Positions 35,228-44,428 of a stretch of 64,000 nucleotides of DNA are shown here, piece after piece; the first letter of the stretch is position 1, and the number at the start of each line of letters is the position of its first letter. The notes under the pieces are model-generated. The model worked only from the letters and a program-made list of their open reading frames with translations, was not told where the DNA came from and searched no databases. The stretch comes from Burkholderia seminalis DSM 23518. Lineage in GTDB: Bacteria > Pseudomonadota > Gammaproteobacteria > Burkholderiales > Burkholderiaceae. Made by a program: the position numbers and the translations under genes. The DNA lies in assembly GCF_902832885.1 (NCBI RefSeq), contig NZ_CADFDK010000010.1:62001-126000 (forward strand), given 5' to 3'.

Positions 35228-37126
35228 ATGGCACATGAAACGATGAGCTTTCAGGCAGAGGTCAAGCAACTCCTCCACCTGATGATCCATTCGCTCTACA
35301 GCAACAAGGAAATCTTCCTGCGCGAACTGGTGTCGAACGCGTCCGACGCGGTCGACAAGCTGCGTTTCGAAGCGCTCGCGGACAACGCGCTGTACGAGAA
35401 CGATCCGAACCTGCGCATCCGCATCGGCTACGACAAGGCCGCGCGCACCATCACGATCGACGACAACGGCATCGGCATGAGCCGCGACGAGGCGATCGCG
35501 AACCTCGGCACGATCGCGCGCTCGGGCACCAAGGAATTCTTCACGAAGCTGTCGGGCGACCAGCAGAAGGACGCGGCGCTGATCGGCCAGTTCGGCGTCG
35601 GTTTCTACTCGGGCTTCATCGTCGCGGACAAGATCACCGTCGAGACGCGCCGCGCCGGCCTGCCGGCGAACCAAGCCGTGCGCTGGGAAAGCGCGGGCGA
35701 GGGCGACTTCACGATCGACGCGATCGAGCGCGCGCAGCGCGGCACGACGATCACGCTGCACCTGCGCGAGGGCGAGGACGAGCTGCTGTCGTCGCACCGC
35801 CTGCGGTCGATCATCCAGAAGTACTCCGACCACATCGCGCTGCCGATCCTGATGCGCAAGGAAGAATGGGATCAGGAAAAGGGCGAGATGGTCCTGAAGG
35901 ACGAGGACGAGACCGTCAACCAGGCGAGCGCGTTGTGGACGCGTTCGAAGAGCGACGTCACCGACGAGCAGTACACGCAGTTCTACCAGCACATCGCGCA
36001 CGATCACCAGGATCCGCTCACCTGGACGCACAACCGCGTCGAGGGCCGCAGCGAATACACGCAACTGCTGTTCGTGCCGTCGCACGCGCCGTTCGACCTG
36101 TGGAACCGCGACTATCGCGGCGGCCTGAAGCTGTACGTGAAGCGCGTGTTCATCATGGACGACGCCGAGCAGCTGCTGCCGCAATACCTGCGTTTCGTGA
36201 AGGGCGTCGTCGATTCGGCCGACCTGCCGCTGAACGTGTCGCGCGAGATCCTGCAGGAAAGCCGCGACGTGAAGGCGATCCGCGAAGGCGTGACCAAGCG
36301 CGCGCTGTCGATGCTCGAGGAGCTCGCCAATGCGGAAGACGAAACCGGCAAGGAAAAGTACAAGACGTTCTGGGGCGCGTTCGGCCAGGTGCTGAAGGAA
36401 GGCCTCGGCGAGGATCACGCGAACCGCGAGCGCATCGCGAAGCTGCTGCGCTTCGCGTCGACGCACGGCGACACCGACGCTCAGGACGTGTCGCTCGCCG
36501 ACTACGTGTCGCGCATGAAGCCCGAGCAGAGCAAGATCTACTACGTGACCGCCGATACGTGGCAGGCCGCGAAGAACAGCCCGCACCTCGAAGTGTTCCG
36601 GAAGAAGGGCGTCGAGGTGCTGCTGCTGACCGATCGCGTCGACGAATGGATGCTGTCGTTCCTGCATGAATTCGACGGCAAGCCGCTCGCGAGCGTGGCC
36701 CGCGGCGATCTCGATCTCGGCGAGCTGAACGACGAGGAGAAGAAGGCGCAGGAGCAGGCGGGCGAAGCGATCAAGCCGGTCGTCGAGAAGATGAAGGAAG
36801 CGCTCGGCGACAAGGTGAAGGAAGTGCGCGTCACGTTCCGCCTGACCGATTCGCCGTCGTGCCTCGTCGCGGACGACAACGACATGAGCGGCTACCTGCA
36901 GCGGATGCTGAAGGCCGCAGGGCAGAACGCGCCGGCGATGCAGCCGATCCTCGAGATCAATCCCGAGCACGCGCTCGTGAAGCAGCTGAACGCCGACGGC
37001 GCCGATTTCGGCGACTGGTGCCATCTGCTGTTCGATCAGGCGCTGCTGGCCGAAGGCGGCATGCTCGACGATCCGGCGAGCTTCGTGAAGCGCACCAACG
37101 CGCTGCTGCTGTCGCGCGCCGCGTGA
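35228..37126 (+). CDS. htpG: Hsp90 chaperone HtpG
   Basis: A 632-aa Hsp90. N-terminal GHKL ATPase domain: [47 protein letters not shown]. The middle domain has [21 protein letters not shown] with the catalytic Arg; the C-terminal dimerisation region follows. It refolds or matures client proteins under stress. The RpoH promoter upstream explains heat control. The ubiC gene starts 9 nt after, or overlaps it if the GTG at 37123 is used. Confidence 0.97.
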   Translation: MAHETMSFQAEVKQLLHLMIHSLYSNKEIFLRELVSNASDAVDKLRFEALADNALYENDPNLRIRIGYDKAARTITIDDNGIGMSRDEAIANLGTIARSGTKEFFTKLSGDQQKDAALIGQFGVGFYSGFIVADKITVETRRAGLPANQAVRWESAGEGDFTIDAIERAQRGTTITLHLREGEDELLSSHRLRSIIQKYSDHIALPILMRKEEWDQEKGEMVLKDEDETVNQASALWTRSKSDVTDEQYTQFYQHIAHDHQDPLTWTHNRVEGRSEYTQLLFVPSHAPFDLWNRDYRGGLKLYVKRVFIMDDAEQLLPQYLRFVKGVVDSADLPLNVSREILQESRDVKAIREGVTKRALSMLEELANAEDETGKEKYKTFWGAFGQVLKEGLGEDHANRERIAKLLRFASTHGDTDAQDVSLADYVSRMKPEQSKIYYVTADTWQAAKNSPHLEVFRKKGVEVLLLTDRVDEWMLSFLHEFDGKPLASVARGDLDLGELNDEEKKAQEQAGEAIKPVVEKMKEALGDKVKEVRVTFRLTDSPSCLVADDNDMSGYLQRMLKAAGQNAPAMQPILEINPEHALVKQLNADGADFGDWCHLLFDQALLAEGGMLDDPASFVKRTNALLLSRAA

Positions 37127-37134
37127 ATCCGCGC

Positions 37135-37734
37135 ATGCGATTCGACGGCGGTCAGGCCGGCTGGCGCGAGACGCCGCGGCCGGGCTGCTCGCTCGACCAG
37201 CGCGACTGGCTGACGCGCGGCGGATCGTTGACGGCCCATCTCGCGCGGCTCGGCCGCGTGAGCGTGCGCGTGACGCGCGAGGCCGTCGACGGTCCGTGGT
37301 TCGACGAGCCGGACGCGCTTGCCTGTGCGCCGCGCGCGCCGATGTGGGTGCGCGAGGTGATCCTGTCGGTCGACGGCGTGCCGTACGTCGCCGCGCACAG
37401 CATCGCGCCGCTCGCGGCCAGCAAGGGCGTGTGGCAGGCGATGCGGCGGCTGCGCACGCGGCCGCTCGCGGAGCTGCTGTACAGCGATCCGCAGGTCGAG
37501 CGCTCGGCGCTCGTCAGCCGGCGCGTGATCGCCGGTCATCCGCTGTATGCGCTCGCGAGCCATGCGCTCGGCATCGGCGCGCGCGCGCCGCATGCGTTCG
37601 CGGCGCGGCGTTCGGTGTTTCAGCGTCACGGCAAGCCGCTGATGGTCACCGAGTGCATGCTGCCGGCGCTGTGGCGCCATCTCGCCGCGCACGGCGACGG
37701 GCCGCGCTCCGTCGGGCCGCGTGGGGACGCGTGA
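37135..37734 (+). CDS. ubiC: Chorismate pyruvate-lyase
   Basis: A 199-aa UbiC-like enzyme that converts chorismate to 4-hydroxybenzoate and pyruvate, the first step of ubiquinone synthesis. Fits: [53 protein letters not shown] and [21 protein letters not shown]. The ATG at 37135 was chosen; a GTG at 37123 that overlaps the htpG stop (GTGA) adds four residues. Overlaps the next gene by 1 nt (ATGA), so translation is coupled. Confidence 0.85.
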   Translation: MRFDGGQAGWRETPRPGCSLDQRDWLTRGGSLTAHLARLGRVSVRVTREAVDGPWFDEPDALACAPRAPMWVREVILSVDGVPYVAAHSIAPLAASKGVWQAMRRLRTRPLAELLYSDPQVERSALVSRRVIAGHPLYALASHALGIGARAPHAFAARRSVFQRHGKPLMVTECMLPALWRHLAAHGDGPRSVGPRGDA

Positions 37735-38210
37735 TGCTGCGGGGTTTTCCGCCGGTCGTCGCGCCGGATACGCACACGATGATCCTCGGGAGCTTTCCGG
37801 GCGAGGCGTCGCTCGATGCCGCGCAGTACTACGCGCATCCACGCAACCAGTTCTGGCGGCTGCTCGGCGCGGTGCTCGGCGAACCCGGGCTGCACGAACT
37901 CGCGTATGACGCACGGCTCGAACGCGTGCTTGCGCACGGCATCGGCGTCTGGGACGTGCTCGATGCCTGCCATCGACAAGGCAGTCTCGATTCGGCGATC
38001 CGGAATGCGAAGCCGAACGACTTTGCTTCGTTGCGCGAGCACGCGCCGTTGCTGAAGAAAGTCTGCTTCAACGGCAAGACGGCGGGGCGGTTTGCCGATG
38101 TAATCGGCGCGGCGGGTTATGAAACGCTCGTGTTGCCTTCGTCGAGTCCAGCGAACGCGACGTTGTCGTTCGAACAGAAACTGGTGCTCTGGCGTGCACT
38201 TCGCACCTGA
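37734..38210 (+). CDS. DNA-deoxyinosine glycosylase (hypoxanthine DNA glycosylase, UDG superfamily family 6)
   Basis: A 158-aa enzyme: MILGSFPGEASLDAAQYYAHPRNQFWRLLGAVL at the N-terminus, the conserved ACHRQGSLDSAIRNAKPND region, and LPSSSPANAT near the C-terminus, which match the family 6 motifs (GSFPG and SSPA). It removes deaminated adenine (hypoxanthine) from DNA. The start overlaps the ubiC stop. A diverged fragment of the same gene lies 1.8 kb downstream (39972-40305), with a two-gene insertion between. Confidence 0.85.
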   Translation: MLRGFPPVVAPDTHTMILGSFPGEASLDAAQYYAHPRNQFWRLLGAVLGEPGLHELAYDARLERVLAHGIGVWDVLDACHRQGSLDSAIRNAKPNDFASLREHAPLLKKVCFNGKTAGRFADVIGAAGYETLVLPSSSPANATLSFEQKLVLWRALRT

Positions 38211-38245
38211 GGCGCGGTGGAGGCCGGGTCGGTGAAGCAGCGCTA

Positions 38246-39049
38246 TCAGGCGGGCGGCGGCAGGTGCCTGACGCCCCTGGCCGCGGTGATGCGACCCTGT
38301 GCGGCGACGAGTGGGTCGTCGGTGGTCGCCACCAGCCACAGACGCGCGTGCTCTTCGATCCGGCGGTTGTGGTCCTTCAACGGGCCCATCGCGGCAGCGG
38401 CCTTCCAGACCACCGGGCCGATTCGGCTACTCCTGCCCGACGGCGCGCCCACCAGCAGGCAGTAAGGTCCCAGCGGAAGCGAGACGAACGGAAGTGCCGG
38501 ACTGGCGATCACGCGCCAGTCGATGAAGGGTGTATCGCTGATCAGCAGCGGCGTGGGCAAGCCGTAGAGCACACTGAAGTCGTACAGCGCCAGCTGCTCT
38601 CGCATGGCGACGTACGTTCGCCGGATGTCGTCGACGACCGCCGCGCGGATCTCGTCCTCGAACATGGGTTCCTGCGCGTAGCGGGCAAATGCCTGTCGAG
38701 CCTCCCATTGATACGCGCTGAACAGGCCGATTTCCACGCAGTCCTGCACCGCACGCTGAACCTCCGCTACGGAACCGGCTTCCCCTGGCGTTCCCAGTTG
38801 CGCGGCCCGCAAAAAGCGGGCAAGTCCTTCCTCGTAGATCGCGGGGCCCTCCGCGGATGCGTCGTCGTCAGTGTTCTTGCCCAGCGGCACGTAGATATAT
38901 TGCTCGGCAGCGAAATGCGATTTCTTGCCTGCATCGAACTTGATTTCGCCATCGACGCAGTCGAGATAGCGCGTCCCGATCCGGCCGTGCTCCCAAACCC
39001 AATTTTTCAGGAACGGACGGAGTGGATGCAGTCTGTCGTGATCGGCCAT
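38246..39049 (-). CDS. Uncharacterised protein, DUF4238-like in layout
   Basis: A 267-aa protein. The N-terminus (RPFLKNWVWEHGRIGTRYLDC; FAAEQYIYVPLGK) and the middle (FIDWRVIASPALPFVSLPLGPYCLLVG) recall DUF4238 proteins, but I cannot confirm this by eye. Lies 75 nt downstream of a ParA-like ATPase gene on the same strand, so the two may form one unit. The start at 39049 (MADHDRLH) was chosen over a Met 8 residues upstream. Possible partner or effector of the ATPase. Confidence 0.45.
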   Translation of the reverse strand: MADHDRLHPLRPFLKNWVWEHGRIGTRYLDCVDGEIKFDAGKKSHFAAEQYIYVPLGKNTDDDASAEGPAIYEEGLARFLRAAQLGTPGEAGSVAEVQRAVQDCVEIGLFSAYQWEARQAFARYAQEPMFEDEIRAAVVDDIRRTYVAMREQLALYDFSVLYGLPTPLLISDTPFIDWRVIASPALPFVSLPLGPYCLLVGAPSGRSSRIGPVVWKAAAAMGPLKDHNRRIEEHARLWLVATTDDPLVAAQGRITAARGVRHLPPPA

Positions 39050-39124
39050 CGCAACCTCCAAGTTTCCCCGCATGAGCCATTCCGGCCACTCGCCGCACCC
39101 GCCGCGCCGTCGCAGCGGCCCGCA

Positions 39125-39820
39125 CTACAAGGCGAGCGTGCCCAGCTCCTCGTAAGTACGATGCAGCCAGACCTTGACGCGCTGCCGCTCCAGCAAGCCG
39201 AGCCCCGTGGCGGCGCGGTCGGGATGATTGACCGCCGCCCAGAAGCTCGCGCTTTGACGATCGATCTTCTGCATCGTCGTATCGGGCAGGCGGCGCAGCG
39301 TAATCACGCTGGCGCCGAGGGCCTCGGCCCGCTCGCGTTCGCCGGACGCCTCCAGAATCTCGAAGCGATCGCCGCGAACTTCATTCAGTACCAGCGCCAG
39401 CTTGATTCGTCCACCGAATTCGTCGAGCCATTGCCGCAGCAGATCGACCGAATCGCGCCCGGTGTCCATCACGTGCCACCACGTCAACGTGAGGCCGTGT
39501 TCTGCGGCAAAATCGAGCACGTCCGAATCGTCGAGCCATCTTGCGAGCGACTGCCGCGTCTGGGCCGCGAGGTCGACCAGTATGCGCCGCTGCGGATCTT
39601 CGAGCGCCGATTCCATGACCGGATCGAGGCTGTCGTGCTGGTCGAGCACGGCAGGCGCGGCAAAATCGGCATAGAACCGCAGTAGCGCGCCGTGCGATCG
39701 GTCGGTATCGAAGCCCACGAAGGGCACGCTCCGATCGATGAAATACTGGGCCAGCACACGGGCGGCGAGCGATTTGCCGACGCCGCCTTTTTCCCCGCCG
39801 ATGAAGTGGATGTGACTCAT
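39125..39820 (-). CDS. ParA/MinD-like P-loop ATPase
   Basis: A 231-aa protein with the deviant Walker A GEKGGVGKS at residues 9-17, then VGFDTDRSHG (Walker A' region) and LVDLAAQTRQ (Walker B region). The C-terminal half is helical with Trp/Lys motifs (QRVKVWLHRTYEELG). No ParB or DNA-binding partner is next to it. Resembles ATPases of mobilisation or partition systems such as TraL/MobD by size and P-loop. Adjacent to the uncharacterised gene at 38246. Confidence 0.75.
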   Translation of the reverse strand: MSHIHFIGGEKGGVGKSLAARVLAQYFIDRSVPFVGFDTDRSHGALLRFYADFAAPAVLDQHDSLDPVMESALEDPQRRILVDLAAQTRQSLARWLDDSDVLDFAAEHGLTLTWWHVMDTGRDSVDLLRQWLDEFGGRIKLALVLNEVRGDRFEILEASGERERAEALGASVITLRRLPDTTMQKIDRQSASFWAAVNHPDRAATGLGLLERQRVKVWLHRTYEELGTLAL

Positions 39821-39971
39821 GAATGCGAAATCCCGTGTGATGGAGCAGGTATGGCCGGAACGGATGTTGGCAGGCTTCGATGACGTTACTGCGTACAGGT
39901 CACGTCGAAAGAGCATGCAGGTGCGACAGCAGCATGCTGTCTGACCGACGCCGATGTCAAACTGAACAAAA

Positions 39972-40305
39972 TGGCAACCCGTTCTGGCGGCTGCTCGGCG
40001 AGCCGATGCTGCATGCGCTGTCGTACGACGCGCGGCTCGTGTGCGTGCCTTCGCATGGCATCGGCATTCGGGACGTGCTCGATGCCTGCCATCGCCAGGG
40101 CAGTCTCGATTCGGCGATCCGGAAAGCAAGACCGAACGATTTCGATTCGTTGCGCGAGCATGCGCCGCGGCTGAAGCGCGTGTGCTTCAACGGCAAGATG
40201 GCGGGGCGCTTTGCCGACGTGATCGGCCAGGCCGGGTACGAGACGCTCGTGCTGCCTTCGTCGAGCCCGGCGAAGGCAATGCCGTCGTTCGAGCGGGAGC
40301 TGGAA
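39972..40305 (+). pseudogene. Truncated second copy of the DNA-deoxyinosine glycosylase
   Basis: Sequence here encodes NPFWRLLG..., DVLDACHRQGSLDSAIR, RVCFNGKMAGRFADVIGQAG and LPSSSPAKAMPSFEREL, parallel to residues 38-150 of the intact gene at 37734-38210. It lacks the first 37 residues including the catalytic GSFPG motif, has lost a 4-residue (12-nt) stretch after LLG, and runs out of frame at the end. By eye about 80 percent identical in DNA. No start codon in a sensible place. The 523-nt stretch 39821-40343 holds nothing else. Confidence 0.8.
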
Positions 40306-40343
40306 TTCCGGTGTCGACGGCCGATGCCGGTTCGGCACGATCG

Positions 40344-40598
40344 TCAATCGTCCTCGCCCCATCGCCACCGGGGCTTCTCGCCTTTGAGCCAGCACACCGC
40401 AATCAGCAGCGCGACCCACACCGCGATGCAAACGGCGTATGCAAGCGGCGAGCGTTGCGGCGGCACCCGCCACGCAGTCGCGATGATGCCGGCCGCGAAC
40501 AGCAGCAGCACGACCCAGCCCTGCCACGCGACCGGCAAACCCCATCCCCAGCCGTAGCGTTTCGCCGGAAACCAGATCTTCCTGTCGTTCGATGTCAT
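40344..40598 (-). CDS. Small two-segment membrane protein
   Basis: An 84-aa protein with two hydrophobic segments (about residues 26-44 and 54-72) between aromatic/basic ends (MTSNDRKIWFPAKRYGWGWG and KPRWRWGEDD). A GAAGGAGG site before the ATG at 40598 supports it. No function is known. Divergent from the spermidine-synthase-like gene. Confidence 0.7.
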   Translation of the reverse strand: MTSNDRKIWFPAKRYGWGWGLPVAWQGWVVLLLFAAGIIATAWRVPPQRSPLAYAVCIAVWVALLIAVCWLKGEKPRWRWGEDD

Positions 40599-40734
40599 GT
40601 GTCCTCCTTCGATCGGTGAAGGCAGCCTCGCGTCGACGGCATCCGGGATCGTGCACCGCGCGTCGCGGCCGCCATCACGCACCAATGCTATCCTCTCGTC
40701 CGCCAAAACCAGCATCACCCAGCGAGATTCAATC

Positions 40735-41652
40735 ATGACCCGACTGATCAAGCGCGCGTCCGCCGAGGCGCGTGCATTCAAGCAAGGCAAGCCGTCCTCG
40801 TACAACGGCTCCGAAAAGCTCCAGCCGCCGCGCGTGAAGTGTCGCCCGGACATCGACGAACACGACGACGTGCCGGTGCTCGAAGCGCCGCGCAAGCCGC
40901 GCTTCGCGCCCGTTACGTTCTCCGAAGAAGGCGGCGTGCGCTTCCTGCACTTCGGTACCGAATGGGTGCAGGGCGCGATGCGGATCTCGAAGCCGCTCGC
41001 CATCGAGCTCGAATACGCGCAGCAGATGATGGCATGGCTGCTGTTCCTCGAAACGCCCGAGCGGATCGTCCAGCTCGGGCTCGGCACCGGCGCGCTGACC
41101 AAGTTCTCGCACCGTTTCCTGCCGGACGCGAAGGTCGAGGCCGTCGAACTGAATCCGGCCGTGATCGTCGCCGCGCGCACGATGTTCGCGCTGCCGCCCG
41201 ACGACGCGCGCCTCGTCGTGCATGAAGCCGACGCGTGGGACTTCGTCAACGACCCGGCCAACCGCGGCACGACGGGCGCGATCCAGATCGACCTGTACGA
41301 CGCGACCGCGCGCGGCCCCGTGCTCGACAGCGTCGCGTTCTACCGCGCGGTGCGCGGCTGTCTCGCGGAGGCGGGCATCGCGACGATCAACCTGTTCGGC
41401 GATCATCCGAGCTTCGTGCGCAACATGAAGCACCTGAACGCGGCGTTCGATCATCGCGTGATCGCGCTGCCCGAAGTGCACGACGGCAACCGGATCGCGA
41501 TCGCGTTCTCGGGCCCGGCGCTCGACGTGCCGTTCGCGCAGCTCGACGCCCGCGCGAAGCTGATCGAGGACACGCTGAAGCTGCCCGCGCGCAAGTGGGT
41601 GAAAGCTTTGAAAGAAACGACCGGCGCACGCGACGCCTCGTTCGCGATCTGA
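40735..41652 (+). CDS. Spermidine synthase-like methyltransferase-fold protein
   Basis: A 305-aa protein with the Rossmann SAM-binding motif VQLGLGTGALTKF, then EAVELNPAVIVAAR, EADAWDFV and IQIDLYDATARGP, all typical of the SpeE-like spermidine/spermine synthase family. The N-terminal beta-barrel is also present (GVRFLHFGTEWVQGAMR). It may transfer aminopropyl groups or act on another substrate. The start at 40735 (MTRLIKRASAEARAF) fits the domain edge. Confidence 0.82.
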   Translation: MTRLIKRASAEARAFKQGKPSSYNGSEKLQPPRVKCRPDIDEHDDVPVLEAPRKPRFAPVTFSEEGGVRFLHFGTEWVQGAMRISKPLAIELEYAQQMMAWLLFLETPERIVQLGLGTGALTKFSHRFLPDAKVEAVELNPAVIVAARTMFALPPDDARLVVHEADAWDFVNDPANRGTTGAIQIDLYDATARGPVLDSVAFYRAVRGCLAEAGIATINLFGDHPSFVRNMKHLNAAFDHRVIALPEVHDGNRIAIAFSGPALDVPFAQLDARAKLIEDTLKLPARKWVKALKETTGARDASFAI

Positions 41653-41723
41653 CGCTTCACGCACCGGCGGCAGCCCGGTGCAACCATGCGACAAGGGGCG
41701 GATCACCTCGGGTTCGCCCCTGC

Positions 41724-41751
41724 TTGACCGCGTGCTCGCGGCTCCTATACT
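41724..41751 (+). promoter_or_regulatory. Sigma-70 promoter for DUF3311-mctP
   Basis: TTGACC (41724-41729), 16-bp spacer, TATACT (41746-41751). Near-consensus, 100 nt upstream of the DUF3311 gene. Confidence 0.75.
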
Positions 41752-41851
41752 GGCGCGAAGCCAGGGGAGCCGCAGCCTACCCGTTTCGCCGCTCCTCCCG
41801 GCGCCGTACCCGCTCAACAAGATCGATATCCGGGAAAGAAGAGGAGACGTC

Positions 41852-42094
41852 ATGGCTCACGATGCCGACGCCAACCGGGCCGCGAAGCGCTGGCTCTGGC
41901 TGCTGGTACTGCCGCTGATTGCGATGGTCTGGGTACCGTCGTACAGCAAGATCGAACCGCAGATGTTCGGTTTTCCGTTTTTCTACTGGTATCAGCTGCT
42001 TTGGGTCTTCATCAGCGCGGTGATCACCGCGTTCGTGTACTTCAAGACCAAGAACGCGTGGAAGGCGGGCGGCCCGCAGGGAGGTGCGCGATGA
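41852..42094 (+). CDS. DUF3311 small membrane protein
   Basis: An 80-aa protein with two membrane segments (about residues 13-31 and 41-62: LWLLVLPLIAMVWVPSY, QLLWVFISAVITAFVYF) and the DUF3311 pattern WVPSYSKIEPQMFGFPFFYWYQ. Such proteins sit directly upstream of sodium/solute symporters and are thought to be an accessory subunit. Its stop overlaps the next start (ATGA). Confidence 0.88.
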   Translation: MAHDADANRAAKRWLWLLVLPLIAMVWVPSYSKIEPQMFGFPFFYWYQLLWVFISAVITAFVYFKTKNAWKAGGPQGGAR

Positions 42095-43641
42095 ATCTCG
42101 GCGCAACCTTCGTCTTCGTCCTGCTGTTCATCGGCGTCACGATCATCGGTTTCCTGGCCGCGAACTGGCGGCGCGGCGATCTCGCCCATCTCGACGAATG
42201 GGGCCTCGGCGGACGCCGCTTCGGCACGATCGTCACGTGGTTCCTGCTCGGCGGCGACCTCTACACGGCCTACACGTTCGTCGCGGTGCCCGCGCTCGTG
42301 TTCGGCGCCGGCGCGATGGGCTTCTTCGCGCTGCCTTATACGATCCTGATCTATCCGTTCGCGTTCGTCGTGTTCCCGAAGCTGTGGAGCATCGCGAAGC
42401 GGCACGGCTACGTGACGTCCGCCGACTTCGTCAACGCGCGCTACGGCAGCCGGATGCTCGCGCTGGCGATCGCGGTGACGGGCATCGTCGCGACGATGCC
42501 GTACATCGCGCTGCAGCTCGTCGGCATCGAAGTGGTGATCGGCGCGCTCGGCTTCGACACGACCGGCTTCGTCGGCGACCTGCCGCTGATCATCGCGTTC
42601 GCGATCCTCGCCGCGTACACGTACACGTCGGGGCTGCGTGCCCCGGCCATGATCGCGATCGTGAAGGACATCCTGATCTACATCACGATCGCGGCGGCCG
42701 TCGTCGTGATCCCGGCGAAGCTCGGCGGCTTCGGGCACATCTTCGCGAGCGTGCCGCCGGCGAAGCTGCTGCTGAAGGCGCCCGATGCGGCGAGCCTGAA
42801 CGGCTACAGCGCGTACGCGACGCTCGCGATCGGCTCGGCGCTCGCGCTGTTCCTGTACCCGCACTCGGTCACGGCGATCCTGTCGTCGTCGTCGGGCAAC
42901 TCGATTCGCCGCAACATGGCGATGCTGCCCGCGTACTCGTTCGTGCTCGGCCTGCTCGCGCTGCTCGGCTACATGGCGCTCGCGTCGGGCGTGAAGGACA
43001 TGCCGCAGTACGCGCCGTACTTCAAGGCGTTCGGTCCGAACTTCGCGGTGCCCGCGCTGTTCCTCGAGTACTTCCCGTCGTGGTTCGTCGGTGTCGCGTT
43101 CGCGGCGATCGGCATCGGTGCGCTGGTGCCGGCGGCGATCATGTCGATCGCGGCCGCGAACCTGTACACGCGCAACATCCACCGCGAGTTCGTGAACCGC
43201 AACATGACGCACGAGCAGGAGACGCACGTCGCGAAGCTCGTGTCGCTGATCGTGAAGGTCGGCGCGGTCGCGTTCATCCTCGGGCTGCCGCTGACCTACG
43301 CGATCCAGCTGCAGCTGCTCGGCGGGATCTGGATCATCCAGACGCTGCCTGCGATCGTGCTCGGCCTGTACACGCGCATGCTCGACCATCGCGGTTTGCT
43401 GGCCGGCTGGGCGGCAGGCATCGTGTGCGGCACGTGGATGGCGATTTCGCTGAAGCTGGCCGGCTCGATCTTCACGATCCACCTGTTCGGCCTCGCGATT
43501 CCCGGCTACGCGGCCGTCTGGTCGCTGATCGTGAACCTGGTGGTGGCGGTGGCGGTGAGCGTGCTGGTGCGCGTGATGGGCATGGCGCACGCGGAAGACC
43601 GCACGCGGCCGGAGGACTATCTCGACGTCGTCGAGGGCTGA
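42091..43641 (+). CDS. mctP: Sodium:solute symporter, MctP-like monocarboxylate permease
   Basis: A 516-aa SSS-family protein with about thirteen membrane segments. It has WFLLGGDLYTAYTFVAVPAL and the SSS signature region around IGIGALVPAAIMSIAAANLYTRNI. Family members take up lactate, pyruvate and similar acids. Coupled with DUF3311 upstream, as in other MctP loci. Substrate is inferred from the family and this context. Confidence 0.82.
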   Translation: MNLGATFVFVLLFIGVTIIGFLAANWRRGDLAHLDEWGLGGRRFGTIVTWFLLGGDLYTAYTFVAVPALVFGAGAMGFFALPYTILIYPFAFVVFPKLWSIAKRHGYVTSADFVNARYGSRMLALAIAVTGIVATMPYIALQLVGIEVVIGALGFDTTGFVGDLPLIIAFAILAAYTYTSGLRAPAMIAIVKDILIYITIAAAVVVIPAKLGGFGHIFASVPPAKLLLKAPDAASLNGYSAYATLAIGSALALFLYPHSVTAILSSSSGNSIRRNMAMLPAYSFVLGLLALLGYMALASGVKDMPQYAPYFKAFGPNFAVPALFLEYFPSWFVGVAFAAIGIGALVPAAIMSIAAANLYTRNIHREFVNRNMTHEQETHVAKLVSLIVKVGAVAFILGLPLTYAIQLQLLGGIWIIQTLPAIVLGLYTRMLDHRGLLAGWAAGIVCGTWMAISLKLAGSIFTIHLFGLAIPGYAAVWSLIVNLVVAVAVSVLVRVMGMAHAEDRTRPEDYLDVVEG

Positions 43642-43689
43642 CGGCGGCGGCATGCGCGGCGGTGTGCCGCGCATGCGTCGCGCGGCAAC

Positions 43690-43721
43690 GAAAACGCCCG
43701 CCACCGCAACGTGGCGGGCGT
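43690..43721 (-). terminator. Terminator after the PhnB-like gene
   Basis: ACGCCCGCCAC and GTGGCGGGCGT form an 11-bp stem with a 6-nt loop; on the minus strand TTTCGTT follows. It also faces mctP and may act in both directions. Confidence 0.7.
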
Positions 43722-43731
43722 TCCTCTTGCA

Positions 43732-44187
43732 TCAGCCCTGCGCGTGTTTCGCGAGTGCCTCGCGTTGCGACAGGTCCTCGACGTTGACCATCCAGTGCAC
43801 GCCGAAACGATCCTTCGCCATCCCGAAGCCGAGCGCCCAGAACGTCTTGCCGAACGGCATCGTCACTTCGCCACCGTCGGCGAGCGCATTGAACAGCTTC
43901 TGCCCTTCGTCGACCGTCGCCGGGTTCAGCGACAGCGAATAACCGGCGTGCGCGGCGCCGGCCGGCTGGCTGCAGTCGCCGTCCGAGCACATGATCATCG
44001 AGTCGCCGATCGTGAAGCTCGCGTGCATCACCTTGTCGGCCATCTCCGGCGACATCGGGTGGTCGGGGTTCGGCGGCCCATCCTTGAAGTGCATCTTGAA
44101 CATCGTCTTCGCACCGAGCGCCTTTTCGTAGAACTGAAGGGCTTCGTCGGCGCGACCGTAGAACGTCAGGTACGGTTGGACTTGCAT
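43732..44187 (-). CDS. PhnB-like VOC family protein
   Basis: A 151-aa protein: YLTFYGRADEALQFYEKALGAK, ASFTIGDSMIMCSDG, GKTFWALGFGMAKDRFGVHWMVNVE. This is the PhnB/DUF1428-like glyoxalase fold with two beta-alpha-beta repeats. No metabolic role can be assigned. CAGGAGACA before the ATG at 44187 fixes the start. Confidence 0.87.
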   Translation of the reverse strand: MQVQPYLTFYGRADEALQFYEKALGAKTMFKMHFKDGPPNPDHPMSPEMADKVMHASFTIGDSMIMCSDGDCSQPAGAAHAGYSLSLNPATVDEGQKLFNALADGGEVTMPFGKTFWALGFGMAKDRFGVHWMVNVEDLSQREALAKHAQG

Positions 44188-44326
44188 CGTTGTCTCCTGT
44201 AATGGGCCGTGCCAGCGCGTCGGCGCGGGTTCGGCGTCGTGCAAGATTGACTGGGGAAGGGCGCATCGGGAGGCGGCCGCCGCACCCGTGACGTGGATTG
44301 TAGTGCGCGCGCTTGACGATGGAATG

Positions 44327-44364
44327 AAAAATAAAAACGGCCGCGAACATCCCGTTCGCGGCCG
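44327..44364 (-). terminator. Terminator after tal
   Basis: CGGCCGCGAAC and GTTCGCGGCCG pair perfectly over 11 bp with a 5-nt loop; on the minus strand TTTTTATTTTT follows. It lies 65 nt past the tal stop. Confidence 0.9.
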
Positions 44365-44428
44365 TGTGCGGCGTGCTTGCCGACGGCTGTTGCCCGTGTT
44401 GCTGACAGCCGCTGACGCGCGTGGCGGG

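Noticed and set aside
33536-37024. 1162-codon minus-strand open frame opposite the MocR gene and htpG
   Set aside because: Shadow of MocR and HtpG; no motifs and no ribosome binding site.
40187-40305. The truncated glycosylase copy as a functional short gene
   Set aside because: It lacks the N-terminal catalytic motif, and no start codon with a site precedes the homologous stretch.
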